A stretch of 36,651 nt of DNA from a virus, in the IMG/VR virus record IMGVR_UViG_3300030427_000104, positions 1 to 36,651 of that record; one strand, written 5' to 3'. The number at the start of each line of letters is the position of its first letter. Position 1 is the first letter of the stretch. Under the pieces are notes generated by a model. It saw only the letters and a program-made list of their open reading frames with translations. It made no database searches and was not told where the DNA came from. Positions 12,607-21,470 of the stretch are shown here, piece by piece. The position numbers and the translations under genes were made by a program.

Positions 12607-13622
12607 TAATACCCCTCCAGACATCTACGTAGTTGTAGTTTTACATCGTACTTGCCCTGCTGACTATGGGCTGCTTGTGTGATGATGTATTTTCCATCGA
12701 AAACACCCCAACCGACAATCATTACAGTTAGTGCAGCTAAAAATCGGGTATCACCGGGTAGAGTCAAACTGATGTCCGTTTCCTTTATGTTTTCCTTCCG
12801 GAGACTACGTTTGGCCAACGACTCAGCTTCAGCAACTGAAGTAACGCGCTGATTGACACGCAGTATCTTACCTGTTGCTGGGGCGTTAGGTGCGGAGAAT
12901 GTGTACTTAATCGTCTCATTTTGACTGGCATCTGTGTATTCAACCGTGCAAGCCGAATAAATCCCATTCAAGGTCGTCTTCGCTTGGAAGGATATGCGTG
13001 GAAATTCGCTCCTATTAATAGTCGCTATTGCTTCCTCTTCCTCATATTTCGCATCGTCAAAAATAAGGATTTTTCCTTCGCCGATCTTAAGAGATAACCC
13101 TGCGTCATCACATTGTTTCTGCAAGAACACCAGGTCAGTTTGCTCGGTTTGCTCTAATCTGTCGAAAAACGGATCATAGTCAGAATCAAAGAAGATGCTC
13201 ATGCCATTACTACCCGCTACATCTCCGGCAACTCCCGAAAGAGTGATATTTTCCCATGCTTTATTTTTTTCTTCTCCGCGCATAGAGCCGGATCCCTCAG
13301 GGATAGAGAGCGCCTTGATTGTTACGGCGAAATCATCCGTTTCTATCTCGTCGATCTCGAAAACTCCGAGATTAAGCGAGTCTCTTTGTCCATTTGCATC
13401 CCAATTCTCCCGTACCGCTGTCGCTGACAATGTTGTGCCCTTATCCGGAAACCAGTCGCTGATCCACAGATGTTCCTGATCCTCGAGTGTAATCTGGAGA
13501 TCATCGGCTTGTCCACTCATGTTATCGGTATATGACCATCCTTTAAGATGCGGCTTGAGGTCAGGCGTGATATTTGCGCCGTTATAGGTAACTTCAAGGT
13601 ACGCTCTTCTACCTAGTTCCAT
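12606..13622 (-). CDS. Late control protein D-like (baseplate hub, gpD/VgrG fold)
   Basis: 338 residues. LEVTYNGANITPDLKPHLKG, WSYTDNMSGQADDLQITLED and DLVFLQKQCDDAGLSLKI are characteristic of the Phage_GPD / contractile injection hub family (gp27-like). It forms the hub that carries the gpV spike. It lies between gpX and gpV and overlaps each at single-base to four-base junctions. Confidence 0.9.
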   Translation of the reverse strand: MELGRRAYLEVTYNGANITPDLKPHLKGWSYTDNMSGQADDLQITLEDQEHLWISDWFPDKGTTLSATAVRENWDANGQRDSLNLGVFEIDEIETDDFAVTIKALSIPEGSGSMRGEEKNKAWENITLSGVAGDVAGSNGMSIFFDSDYDPFFDRLEQTEQTDLVFLQKQCDDAGLSLKIGEGKILIFDDAKYEEEEAIATINRSEFPRISFQAKTTLNGIYSACTVEYTDASQNETIKYTFSAPNAPATGKILRVNQRVTSVAEAESLAKRSLRKENIKETDISLTLPGDTRFLAALTVMIVGWGVFDGKYIITQAAHSQQGKYDVKLQLRRCLEGY

Positions 13623-13834
13623 TAGCTATTCACCCGCTTCCATGGTGGCAAGTTTCGTGGCACTGGAGGCGACACTTCGGGGATTACCAAAACTACATTA
13701 GCAGGGAAAATAACCGTCTCTCGATATTGTGGGTTAGCCTCGATTAGGTCGGTCATGTAGTATTCACTTTGGTACACCTTGAACGATATACCATCCCACA
13801 TATCGCCTTGTTCAGTAGTGTAGGTATTAGCCAT
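13622..13834 (-). CDS. Tail protein X (LysM-like)
   Basis: 70 residues: MANTYTTEQGDMWDGISFKV then YYMTDLIEANPQYRE and IFPANVVLVIPEV, a LysM-like fold as in P2 gpX. In P2-type tails it links hub and tube or tape measure. Overlaps both neighbours by a few bases. Confidence 0.88.
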   Translation of the reverse strand: MANTYTTEQGDMWDGISFKVYQSEYYMTDLIEANPQYRETVIFPANVVLVIPEVSPPVPRNLPPWKRVNS

Positions 13835-15800
13835 ACGCTACGCGCCTCTTTTCCTGATCTCGCCGGTTCATTACGCGATCAACAATTCCTTCAAATTCAG
13901 ATTTTGCTTTTTCCAAGAGAGGTGCAATTTCTTCCTTGTTTCCCCCACTAATATGAAAGTGAAAGGTGAATTCATTTTTGGCAGCATTGTTCCCACTAGA
14001 ATCATTAAGTGCCCTTTTTTTTGCACCTAATAAAGAAATAGCACTGTTGTTAGGTATTATCTGACTTCCCCCTGGTGCATTGATAATCTCTGGGCCTTCT
14101 TCGCCGACCCACGTCAGGCCCCCACGCCAGTCATCAGTCCCGCCAGCGTTTTCACCTACAGCGTCATTGCTCTTTAAGGCGTTGTAAGAATCTCTATTGG
14201 CTGAGACTTCTTTATCTTCAGCATCGGTACCATTCCACTTCGTTAGCCATTTCCATGCTTTTTCGATTGCTCCTGTAACTGAATCCCAATTTTTCACAAG
14301 CGCATATATACCAGCTCCAAGAACTGCCAGGGCTATAATAACTACTCCAATTGGGTTTGCGGTCAGTGCTGCATTGAAAGCCCACTGAGCTGCCGCAATT
14401 ACTCCTAGTCCAACCGAACCGCTTTCCATTGCTACCAGATGTCCCCACTGTGCTGCCGTTGCAATTCCTACTATGATATTATGAGCAGTCATTGCTCCTG
14501 TGTGGATATTTTGGGCAATCGTTACTGCTGTTGTAGCCACTTTGGATGCCAATAGAGTCGCCTCATAAGTCACATAAACCGCTGCGATTGTCCCAACTGC
14601 CGCTACTACTAAGGGTGCATTATCCGTAACTACATTCATAGCATAACTAATCTCATTTTTTATTGCTGGCATATTGGTGTTAATCCATCCTGAGAATTCA
14701 TTCATTTTGGGCATTATCTGCTCACCTAATGGAAGAAGTATGCCTGTTTCAAGGTTTCGTTTTATGCCTTGCGCGGCTTCACCAAAAGTGTTGTATTTTA
14801 CGGAGTTTATTTTCCCGAGAGCATCCACAGACTTGCTTATTTCGCCTTCGGTATTCATTAGGGCCTTGACACCCTTTACACCAAGATCTTCCCACTGGGT
14901 ACCAAACAGAGCAACTCCAGCGGCATTCTGAGCTACTGGATCCTTCATTTCAAAAAGTGCCTTGGTTGTTTTATCGAAAGCCGCCTTTCCTGTTTCCCCA
15001 CCTGCTGCAAATGCTGCAGTCATTTTGCTAGCGTTCAGGCCTAACGCCTCGAATCCTTCTGCAGAAGTTTTACTTCCATCTTTAGATCGGATACCGAACT
15101 CCTTGATAGCATCGGCGGCGAGATCCAGGTCACGAATTCCTGATTGAGAGGCATTAGAAAGCATATTGAACATTTCTTCGGCACTAAACCCTTGGGCCGC
15201 GAACGTACCGCTATATTCATTAAGAGTGTCAAGGAGGTCTCCGTTAGAATCTAGGCCCCATTGGGCACCTTGGGCTATAAGGTTATATGCTGTGTCTCCG
15301 TCCATCCCAAACTGCTTCATGAGTTGATTGGCTGATTTAACACTGTCTGCAACCTCTAGGCCGAACGTGTCATTTAGTGCTAGACCATCTTCGGTGACTT
15401 TCTTGAGCGCATCCCCGGCAAGCCCTGTCTGTTGGCTAACAGTGGTCATGGCCGCTCCGATATCCGCAAAGTTCTCGCCAAAATTGTCATTGTAAATCGC
15501 AAGCATAGTGTCTTTCATGCTGCCCATCATTTCATCAGCTACACCCGTCGCAGATTGTACTCCATTAAGAGACTTTTGTAGATTGTCACTTAGGTTAACT
15601 GCTAATCCTCCAACAGCTAACCCGGTCGCTCCGGCTGCTAAAGCAGCCCCACCGAACGCCAATCCGATTTTAGTCCCTATTCTATCTGAGCGCTCTTGTA
15701 ATTGCTCAAGTCGTTGATTTGCATTCTGAAATGTTGAATTAAATGATGAGTTTACTTTACCTGCTAGCTGAAAGGCTATCTCGAACATTTTTCCGGCCAT
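13827..15800 (-). CDS. Tail tape measure protein
   Basis: 657 residues of the TP901/P2 gpT type: N-terminal coiled coil (NSSFNSTFQNANQRLEQLQE), Gly/Ala-rich hydrophobic segment (about 45-70), the conserved central region (AAGVALFGTQWEDLGVKGVK near 300), hydrophobic stretches around 395-500 and a Gly/Asn-rich C-terminus. It sets tail length and is ejected with DNA. It is short for the family, so the tail should be relatively short. It starts 5 bases after the frameshifted chaperone stop. Confidence 0.92.
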   Translation of the reverse strand: MAGKMFEIAFQLAGKVNSSFNSTFQNANQRLEQLQERSDRIGTKIGLAFGGAALAAGATGLAVGGLAVNLSDNLQKSLNGVQSATGVADEMMGSMKDTMLAIYNDNFGENFADIGAAMTTVSQQTGLAGDALKKVTEDGLALNDTFGLEVADSVKSANQLMKQFGMDGDTAYNLIAQGAQWGLDSNGDLLDTLNEYSGTFAAQGFSAEEMFNMLSNASQSGIRDLDLAADAIKEFGIRSKDGSKTSAEGFEALGLNASKMTAAFAAGGETGKAAFDKTTKALFEMKDPVAQNAAGVALFGTQWEDLGVKGVKALMNTEGEISKSVDALGKINSVKYNTFGEAAQGIKRNLETGILLPLGEQIMPKMNEFSGWINTNMPAIKNEISYAMNVVTDNAPLVVAAVGTIAAVYVTYEATLLASKVATTAVTIAQNIHTGAMTAHNIIVGIATAAQWGHLVAMESGSVGLGVIAAAQWAFNAALTANPIGVVIIALAVLGAGIYALVKNWDSVTGAIEKAWKWLTKWNGTDAEDKEVSANRDSYNALKSNDAVGENAGGTDDWRGGLTWVGEEGPEIINAPGGSQIIPNNSAISLLGAKKRALNDSSGNNAAKNEFTFHFHISGGNKEEIAPLLEKAKSEFEGIVDRVMNRRDQEKRRVAYG

Positions 15801-15804
15801 AATA

Positions 15805-16229
15805 TCACCTCTTGCAAATGCGCTCGACGGAATTGGACCAAGCGTTTAGTTCCTCAAGCGTTAATGATAGCCAATAAGTTACGGGTGTATATGTTTCAGT
15901 AGCCAATCTTATTGCAGCGTTACGGAGGGTGTCGTCGAAGTCTCCGCCGATCCCCCATCGAGTAAAAAATTTTGAGTATGCAAGGTTACCTGTGTGAAAT
16001 CCTTTGCTTTGAGTAACAAAATTAAGTCCACGGGGACCTTTGCTGCCTTAGCTGCTACCACAGCTTGATAGGTTTTCGAGAACTCGGCCACTGCAGATTT
16101 ATCACCGAGAGCCTTTGCTTCTTTTGTCGCATTAATTAGGTCTTGCCCTGATAGTTCTTCAAGATCGAGGACTAACTTTTTGTATTCCACGTCATCATAC
16201 GTGGTTGGTTTTAATAATTTAATTTCCAT
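15805..16229 (-). CDS. Tail assembly chaperone, -1 frameshift fusion product
   Basis: The 0 frame from 16229 changes frame at U-UUU-UUA (minus-strand bases 15969-15963), then reads 52 codons beginning TRWGIGGDFDDTLRNAAIRL, through TYWLSLTLEELNAWSNS, to a TGA at 15805. The heptamer is in register: AAT-TTT-TTA in the zero frame. This mirrors E/E+E' of P2 and G/GT of lambda, where the minor fusion recruits tail protein to the tape measure. The extension ends just before the tape measure ATG. Efficiency cannot be judged from sequence. Confidence 0.8.
15909..16229 (-). CDS. Tail assembly chaperone (gpE-like), zero-frame product
   Basis: 106 residues beginning MEIKLLKPTTYDDVEYKKLV and rich in short helices (LEELSGQDLINATKEAKALG), as in P2 gpE-type chaperones. 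ATG 16229 has AAAGG upstream; the longer frame from 16268 runs back into the terminator-like hairpin and is rejected. It lies between the tube gene and the tape measure, the fixed place of this gene in contractile and siphovirus tails. Overlaps the fusion product described separately. Confidence 0.85.
   Translation of the reverse strand: MEIKLLKPTTYDDVEYKKLVLDLEELSGQDLINATKEAKALGDKSAVAEFSKTYQAVVAAKAAKVPVDLILLLKAKDFTQVTLHTQNFLLDGGSAETSTTPSVTLQ
15963..15969 (-). other. Slippery site U-UUU-UUA
   Basis: On the minus strand the bases read TTTTTTA, with zero-frame codons AAT TTT TTA, the exact heptamer pattern for -1 slippage. The -1 frame then stays open for 52 codons. Downstream GC-rich bases (GGGGGATCGGCGGAG) might form a stimulating structure. 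Confidence 0.8.
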
Positions 16230-16249
16230 ATATAACAACCTTTCACAAT

Positions 16250-16286
16250 AAACAAACCCGTTGCACATATTACAACGAGTTTGTTT
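16250..16286 (-). terminator. 14-bp hairpin between tail tube and chaperone genes
   Basis: Bases 16250-16263 pair with 16273-16286 with one mismatch and a 9-base loop. There is little T run after it on the minus strand, so it may act as an attenuator or RNA-stability element that lets tube protein exceed chaperone. Confidence 0.6.
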
Positions 16287-16292
16287 AGTATT

Positions 16293-16820
16293 TTATAGTC
16301 CAAGTGCCTTCCTGATATCTTTGAGGTAGTCTACACCATCGATTATGCAGATATAATTGAGTTTGTCTAACTCAACAACTACATTGCCAGCGATGCTAAT
16401 CTTGATATACAGCACTTCGAGCGTGCTTTTCGACCCCGATGTTGCGCCTACTTCGAATTTCCCAAGCTCTGTTGAAACAGGGATTCCTTGAACCACTATT
16501 TTTACAGGGCGAATAACATATCCTCCTGTACCAGAGTCATAATCCTGAAAACCACCGCGAAGGTCTAACCGTTGTGCCTGTTGCCTCATTAATGATACAA
16601 CATTTTTTTCAATAGTTCGCCACGTTATTCCAACTTGCATTGCCCCGAAATGTCCTAACGTAGGACTATCATATTCGCCAGCCATCCCGGCACCCTTGAC
16701 AGTCTCTTTCATATTTTCGAATTTCGGCAACTCAATATCAACAGTGCCTTTCATATCAATGGAACCATCCAGATAAGCACGGAAACCGGTTAATCGCTCA
16801 GGTAATGTGTTAATACTCAA
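16293..16820 (-). CDS. Major tail tube protein (P2 FII-type)
   Basis: 175 residues: MSINTLPERLTGFRAYLDGS, DIELPKFENMKETVKGAGMA and LEVLYIKISIAGNVVVELDK are characteristic of the FII family. It polymerises into the inner tube under the sheath. It follows the sheath gene by 15 bases and is closed by a hairpin. Confidence 0.93.
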   Translation of the reverse strand: MSINTLPERLTGFRAYLDGSIDMKGTVDIELPKFENMKETVKGAGMAGEYDSPTLGHFGAMQVGITWRTIEKNVVSLMRQQAQRLDLRGGFQDYDSGTGGYVIRPVKIVVQGIPVSTELGKFEVGATSGSKSTLEVLYIKISIAGNVVVELDKLNYICIIDGVDYLKDIRKALGL

Positions 16821-16835
16821 TTATTTCACCCCCTC

Positions 16836-18296
16836 TTACGCAGCAAACAGCGCGCTAAAATAGTTAACGTCGAATTCGAGGACAAATTCCATGTCCTCAG
16901 CCGGTACCGGCGGCGTGAGGTGTACGTGGAATTTAACAATGCCATTGAGTAGGTTAGTGACAGGATTCTCTTCTTGCAGGAATTCCACTCGACCACCAAG
17001 CAAAGCTCCCCTGGCGGTTAATCCGTTTAGCCAAATGTTCAGGCTATCCACCACCGTATCAATGAGTCGATTATTCGTGGGGTCATCAACCTTCTGCCAG
17101 AACGTCAAGATAATCGTATTACCAACCCAGTTGAACATCCTGCGAACAGGAATAAAACTATCCTTAATGTCGGTATTACCTGGATAGGCTCCGGTCCTGT
17201 TCCCCCAGAGTTTCCAACCACCGACAAAGTTCAAGGCCGTCACGATGCCTTCGCCATTAAGGTAAGCCGCTTGATCAGGACCCAATGAAACCTCAGCACC
17301 GCCATCTATTACCGCTGCGTTTGCTTGCAGACTTTTGTTTGACGGACTCACATACGGTAGATCGTCATTAGCCGCATCAGTTTTGCAAATTATGCCTGCC
17401 ATTTGAGTAGAGAGGTGATAAACTTCACTTCCAAGTGCTACCCGAGGCCAGCAAACAATTTGCAAGGGGTCCGTATAGTTATTGGTATTCTTCCATGCTG
17501 CGACCTCACTATAAAGGTCAGCACCGGTGGAAGTATCATCCACATCTACAATCGAAATCGCCTTAAACAACGTATTAATACTGCTTGATTTTGCCTTCAT
17601 GACCGCTGCCACCGTTGGATCATGTGACCACCCTGGCGCTAGGATCTGACCCGGTACTAGTCGAAACAAAGGGAAAACCTTATTGACAAGCTCAAGACCG
17701 GTATACGCCCCGGTAGTTGCATCAATACCCCCTATAATGTCATCGCTGTCAACCAGAGACGGGTCAAGATGAGAATAAGCTACGTTTAACTTGGTTGTTC
17801 CTTCCACGATTCCTCCTCCATCGATCGGGGTAACGATAACCTGCCCGGCATCGTCAAAGGCTGCTGTGTAATCAGTACCCTTTACCAGTGGAGCCCCTTC
17901 TAATGTCAACTTGACCACGAGGGTACTCAACAAAACACCGTCTTGTGTAATCGTTACTACTCCTTCGACGATGTTAATGTCAGCAGCAGCAACAGCCGCT
18001 TTGTGAGTCGCTGGATCAAGTACATTGATGAACACAACCGGTGCGACATTGAAGAGTGCGAAGTGTGATTTGATGAACTCACAAAGCGTATAGCTTTCCC
18101 AATCGTCAGAATATCCAAGCCCTGCAACAGCCTCAGCATAGCTGTAGGCCAACAATGGCTTGTTTACATAGTCCAAGCTAGTAGCCAAGTTGATCGGAGC
18201 CGTACCAAACACCACTGGTAAGCCTGCAGCCACTTTGGCGGGAGGTATAACTGATGTCGGTACTTCGGAGATAAAAACACCATGTTTATAGGTCAT
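16836..18296 (-). CDS. Tail sheath protein (P2 FI-type)
   Basis: 486 residues. MTYKHGVFISEVPTSVIPPA and the late GGWKLWGNRTGAYPGNTDIK, FIPVRRMFNWVGNTIILTFW and VKFHVHLTPPVPAEDMEFVL segments are the signature of contractile phage sheath proteins. It proves a myovirus-type tail. It lies between a small hypothetical gene (TAATG overlap at 18296) and the tube gene. Confidence 0.95.
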   Translation of the reverse strand: MTYKHGVFISEVPTSVIPPAKVAAGLPVVFGTAPINLATSLDYVNKPLLAYSYAEAVAGLGYSDDWESYTLCEFIKSHFALFNVAPVVFINVLDPATHKAAVAAADINIVEGVVTITQDGVLLSTLVVKLTLEGAPLVKGTDYTAAFDDAGQVIVTPIDGGGIVEGTTKLNVAYSHLDPSLVDSDDIIGGIDATTGAYTGLELVNKVFPLFRLVPGQILAPGWSHDPTVAAVMKAKSSSINTLFKAISIVDVDDTSTGADLYSEVAAWKNTNNYTDPLQIVCWPRVALGSEVYHLSTQMAGIICKTDAANDDLPYVSPSNKSLQANAAVIDGGAEVSLGPDQAAYLNGEGIVTALNFVGGWKLWGNRTGAYPGNTDIKDSFIPVRRMFNWVGNTIILTFWQKVDDPTNNRLIDTVVDSLNIWLNGLTARGALLGGRVEFLQEENPVTNLLNGIVKFHVHLTPPVPAEDMEFVLEFDVNYFSALFAA

Positions 18297-18592
18297 TATT
18301 TAGCACCTCCCTGCGCATATACTTGGATCTCTTTAAACCACAAATTTTGGGGTGTACCAGTAGTATTTACCGCCCGATTCGTCTTGTTGAGTAGGTCGGG
18401 TGGTACAAACAACCGGCGGATCGATGGACAATCGGCAATGTGCTGATCCAAATGCTTTGGAAGACTATCGCCCCTAAATACTGTGTATTGGGTTAGGATT
18501 CCTCCCTGCAAATTTGGTCCGCAATAAATCAGTTGCGTCCGTTTTACGGATCCTTGGTCGTTTTTCTTACGTGCGTGTTTAATCAAGGACAT
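18296..18592 (-). CDS. Hypothetical tail protein, 98 residues
   Basis: No named family recalled. It is basic at the start (MSLIKHARKKNDQGSVKRTQ), then LIYCGPNLQGGILTQYTVFR. Proteins of this size occur just before the sheath gene in Firmicute phages with P2-like tails. It overlaps the upstream tail-completion gene by 14 bases and the sheath by one. Role in tail-head joining is inference from place. Confidence 0.7.
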   Translation of the reverse strand: MSLIKHARKKNDQGSVKRTQLIYCGPNLQGGILTQYTVFRGDSLPKHLDQHIADCPSIRRLFVPPDLLNKTNRAVNTTGTPQNLWFKEIQVYAQGGAK

Positions 18593-19058
18593 CTTTTAGG
18601 TACCCTCCTTCCTCAACTATGTGAGGTATTGTTACTGTTAAATGCAATATTGCCAACCATTCTGGGTATAATTGTTCTTCCGGAAGCTCGGTTTTTACAG
18701 GATATTCAACCTTAAAGGCCCCAAAGAAGCGTTGCTTCATCAGGGCCTTCTTGATTCTGGTAATAACGTTCATGGCATCACGCCAGCCGTCTTGTTCGTC
18801 CTCACTGTAGGTTCCGGCGAAGATCTTGACTTTTGCAGAATTACCATCATTTTCTGTGTCAGTATCCTCCAGATATCGGATAATGACGTAAGGGAAATCT
18901 GGTATTACCTGCTTTTCTTTAGGTTTTTTCTCTTTCAGGTATCCGCTGATAACCTGGGGAGACTTTTTTACTCCCTCGACGTTCGAATCGAGCTTAAAGT
19001 CTGCTATTACTGTCTTAATAAATTCTACTAGTTTATCGACTAAAACTATTGGCGTCAT
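18579..19058 (-). CDS. Putative tail terminator / completion protein
   Basis: 159 residues. The ending PEWLAILHLTVTIPHIVEEG and the middle PYVIIRYLEDTDTEN with KVKIFAGTYSEDEQDGWRD match the general pattern of phage tail terminator (gpU/gp17-like) proteins. It lies between the gpZ-like gene and the sheath, the expected place. The family is diverse, so the call is mostly by position and layout. Confidence 0.6.
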   Translation of the reverse strand: MTPIVLVDKLVEFIKTVIADFKLDSNVEGVKKSPQVISGYLKEKKPKEKQVIPDFPYVIIRYLEDTDTENDGNSAKVKIFAGTYSEDEQDGWRDAMNVITRIKKALMKQRFFGAFKVEYPVKTELPEEQLYPEWLAILHLTVTIPHIVEEGGYLKDVLD

Positions 19059-19618
19059 GTATTCGCCCCCAGTAAACGATTGATTTCATGGTCAAGGCGT
19101 TTTTCAAACGTTACTTTAGCCTCATTTTCCACATAAATTCTTATTTTAGGCTGCCCAATCATCTCAGGAATTGAGGGTCCATACTTTATGAGCAACGGGT
19201 AGCGCGCTTTTCTTGCCCGTTTCAGCACATGCACCTTTCCCGATGATGTTCCTGCAGCCAGAAATGCGCCCGGCAACTCCTTGAATCCATTCTTTTTGAC
19301 CGCCACCCTAATAACTGCGGGTGGTTTTTTAGAATTTGGTTTTCCTGGACGTACCTTAAAGCCGATTAGTTCCCTCCTAGTATCTCGGGCGTTAACTTTC
19401 GCCATTAGTCTACTCGAACTTGCCTTTTCAATGCGAATTGTACTCCTTACCTCAGAGGCCTTAACATAATAATCTTCCCTTGTCTTACTCACAACATTAG
19501 TTCTGGCGTTTTCCACAGCTCTATTCAAAGCACGAGCTATGACTGCGGGAGCTTTTTTATGATGCTGACCCATTCTGGCCTGGATTCTTCTCACACTGAA
19601 AACGTCGATGAGAATCAC
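19055..19618 (-). CDS. Minor tail protein Z-like
   Basis: 187 residues, basic. The segment KKAPAVIARALNRAVENART and the ending IRIYVENEAKVTFEKRLDHEIN match the prophage minor tail protein Z (GPZ) family. GTG 19618 has GGAGGCG about 9 bases upstream and overlaps the preceding stop (GTGA). The frame open to 19669 is rejected. Likely acts at tail completion or the head-tail joint. Confidence 0.75.
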   Translation of the reverse strand: MILIDVFSVRRIQARMGQHHKKAPAVIARALNRAVENARTNVVSKTREDYYVKASEVRSTIRIEKASSSRLMAKVNARDTRRELIGFKVRPGKPNSKKPPAVIRVAVKKNGFKELPGAFLAAGTSSGKVHVLKRARKARYPLLIKYGPSIPEMIGQPKIRIYVENEAKVTFEKRLDHEINRLLGANT

Positions 19619-19932
19619 GTTTCGTTCGCCTCCAAGGTGATTTCCAATATTCCCATATTCTCCCCGCATTTTAGCACAAGGTGAAGATCTCCATCAATTC
19701 GCATGTGTTGTTCTGGAACTGGTCGGTCTTGCAGCTCGGAAACCTTTACGTATAACACCGCAACGTTCTCATAAACACCGTCCTGTACCTTTTGACCCTT
19801 TTGCTGGTAAACGTCGTTAACATATACGCAATTGATTTGTTGACCATCTACTTCATGGGTTTCTGCGAATTCATCTGGGTTCATGAAGACTGCTAAGTCA
19901 CTCGCTATTTGATCTTTAAATGTACTGGCCAT
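19615..19932 (-). CDS. Head-tail connector-like protein, 105 residues
   Basis: MASTFKDQIASDLAVFMNPD then EFAETHEVDGQQINCVYVND resembles head-tail joining proteins of lambda-type heads (gpFII-like: 'F..P.EFA....ING'). Overlaps the upstream and downstream genes by one to four bases. The call rests on that short pattern and place. Confidence 0.65.
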   Translation of the reverse strand: MASTFKDQIASDLAVFMNPDEFAETHEVDGQQINCVYVNDVYQQKGQKVQDGVYENVAVLYVKVSELQDRPVPEQHMRIDGDLHLVLKCGENMGILEITLEANET

Positions 19933-20366
19933 TACTCAACTACCAGAGACGCGGCGTCAAGCACAGGAGGACCTTCCTCGCCCGGATTCTGATCATCGAA
20001 TGTACCCTTGGTCACTTCAATCATTTCAATGATATCGACCTTCTTGCGAGCATTTGAAGCGTCTACTCCGTAGGCTTTGGCGATTTCCTTCAGCTCGTCG
20101 AGTTTCATATCTCCATTGTACTCAGGTAGTCCGTCGAGGTCGCCACTGCCTGAGCTTGTGTCGATATCGGCAGGATCCTTCGAAGGCTCTTGATCTTTTG
20201 TCATATCGGGAGGTTCCTGTTGTATTCCTACATAGACAGCAACGCCCCGTTCAACGAGGCGTTGCTCTTTTTCGGCTGTAGTCTCAAACGATCCATCGGC
20301 TTTGGTTTTAGGCAAGATCCTGGTGCCAACGCGGTGGCCGTATGTTCCTTGAATGATCTTGATCAT
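19932..20366 (-). CDS. Head-region protein with HeH/SAP-like C-terminus
   Basis: 144 residues. The N-terminus (IKIIQGTYGHRVGTRILPKT) is a short beta domain often found in phage proteins beside the capsid gene. An acidic linker follows. The segment MKLDELKEIAKAYGVDASNA (about residues 86-105) is an HeH/SAP-like helix-extended loop-helix. It lies just after the capsid gene with AAAGGAG upstream. Role as head-closure or packaging accessory is inference. Confidence 0.6.
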   Translation of the reverse strand: MIKIIQGTYGHRVGTRILPKTKADGSFETTAEKEQRLVERGVAVYVGIQQEPPDMTKDQEPSKDPADIDTSSGSGDLDGLPEYNGDMKLDELKEIAKAYGVDASNARKKVDIIEMIEVTKGTFDDQNPGEEGPPVLDAASLVVE

Positions 20367-20389
20367 CTCGATGCTCCTTTCTTATTCAG

Positions 20390-21457
20390 TTAAGACCGAA
20401 CCGTCGCAGAGATCCATGGGCTCTTATTATTCGGGATCAGTAACGGACAGGATGTTACTGTCAATGTTCTGGTATTACCCTCAGCGCTGGACAGATACTT
20501 TGGCACACGTCTAGCAGAGTATGTGTGGAACTGTCCATCTATCTGCTCGACCTGAGTGACTGCACCATAAAGAGTTCGTCCAGCTGCTGGAGCTGTCAAA
20601 ATTACTTTACCTGCAGGGATATACTGAGTTGCCACTCCGTTGTCCGCCTCGTACGTATCCTCATAGCTGAGGATGTCGATCATCCTGCCATTTATGTTGA
20701 ACCGTCCGATCACAGCGGCTCCAGCCGGTAGAGTAGTTGGATCGATGCTTCCGGCATTGAAATTCTTTATGTCAAGAAGCTTCTGAATTGTTGCATCATT
20801 GATAATTGTATCAGCAACATCAGGTGCAACGATCAGCTCTGAGGCAGGTAACCCTCTGGATGTTAATAGGCGGGCCATAGCCGCAATGTCCGCAATGATT
20901 TTGGCGCCAGCGGCATCCCAATCAGTATCTGGAGTATAGATTGCTGGGTTAAGGGCTTCACTATAAAAGCGGATTTCCTTCTCTTCGTACAATGTCAGGT
21001 CATCAGCGTAGTGCTTCATGACACAGGCGTTATCGAGCATAGTCTCCGCAGCCATAAGTTCCTCACGTCTAGAGATCATTTCACCCATTTCGTCGGAATC
21101 TTTCAAGAGCATCATGCTTTCACGCTGTTGTGGCGTGAGTTTGTTGAATAGGGCTTCTCCGAATCCTTTCTTCTTGAGGTCATCGATCGTTAGTACTCTG
21201 CGAGGAGCGATGAATGGAGGGGTGTATCTCTCCGTACTGTACCCTTCGCGGGTAATGGTTACGCCCCCCTTAATTGGCGATACGAACGGAGCAAGCTTCT
21301 TGCTACCATCTTTGTACTCAACTAGCACGTCGTCCGTCGAAAAGATGTCGGTCGCGTCATTCGTAGGGAAATATCTATCACGCAAAAAAGTATGGAGAGG
21401 TGTGATTTGTTCTATTGCCATGAGTAGGGAATGGGTGCTGTAAATATCAAAAGCCAT
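20390..21457 (-). CDS. Major capsid protein (lambda gpE family)
   Basis: 355 residues. ITPLHTFLRDRYFPTNDATD near the start, AQ-like EYKDGSKKLAPFVSPIKGG, and the later VIGRFNINGRMIDILSYEDT are typical of the Phage_cap_E family. It forms the icosahedral shell and is stabilised by the decoration protein made from the next upstream gene. The order protease-decoration-capsid is lambda's. Confidence 0.92.
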   Translation of the reverse strand: MAFDIYSTHSLLMAIEQITPLHTFLRDRYFPTNDATDIFSTDDVLVEYKDGSKKLAPFVSPIKGGVTITREGYSTERYTPPFIAPRRVLTIDDLKKKGFGEALFNKLTPQQRESMMLLKDSDEMGEMISRREELMAAETMLDNACVMKHYADDLTLYEEKEIRFYSEALNPAIYTPDTDWDAAGAKIIADIAAMARLLTSRGLPASELIVAPDVADTIINDATIQKLLDIKNFNAGSIDPTTLPAGAAVIGRFNINGRMIDILSYEDTYEADNGVATQYIPAGKVILTAPAAGRTLYGAVTQVEQIDGQFHTYSARRVPKYLSSAEGNTRTLTVTSCPLLIPNNKSPWISATVRS

Positions 21458-21470
21458 GTTTCATTCCTCC

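Noticed and set aside
14218-14448. Minus-strand Gly/Ser-rich frame inside the tape measure gene
   Set aside because: It is a shifted reading of the tape measure gene without a start site.
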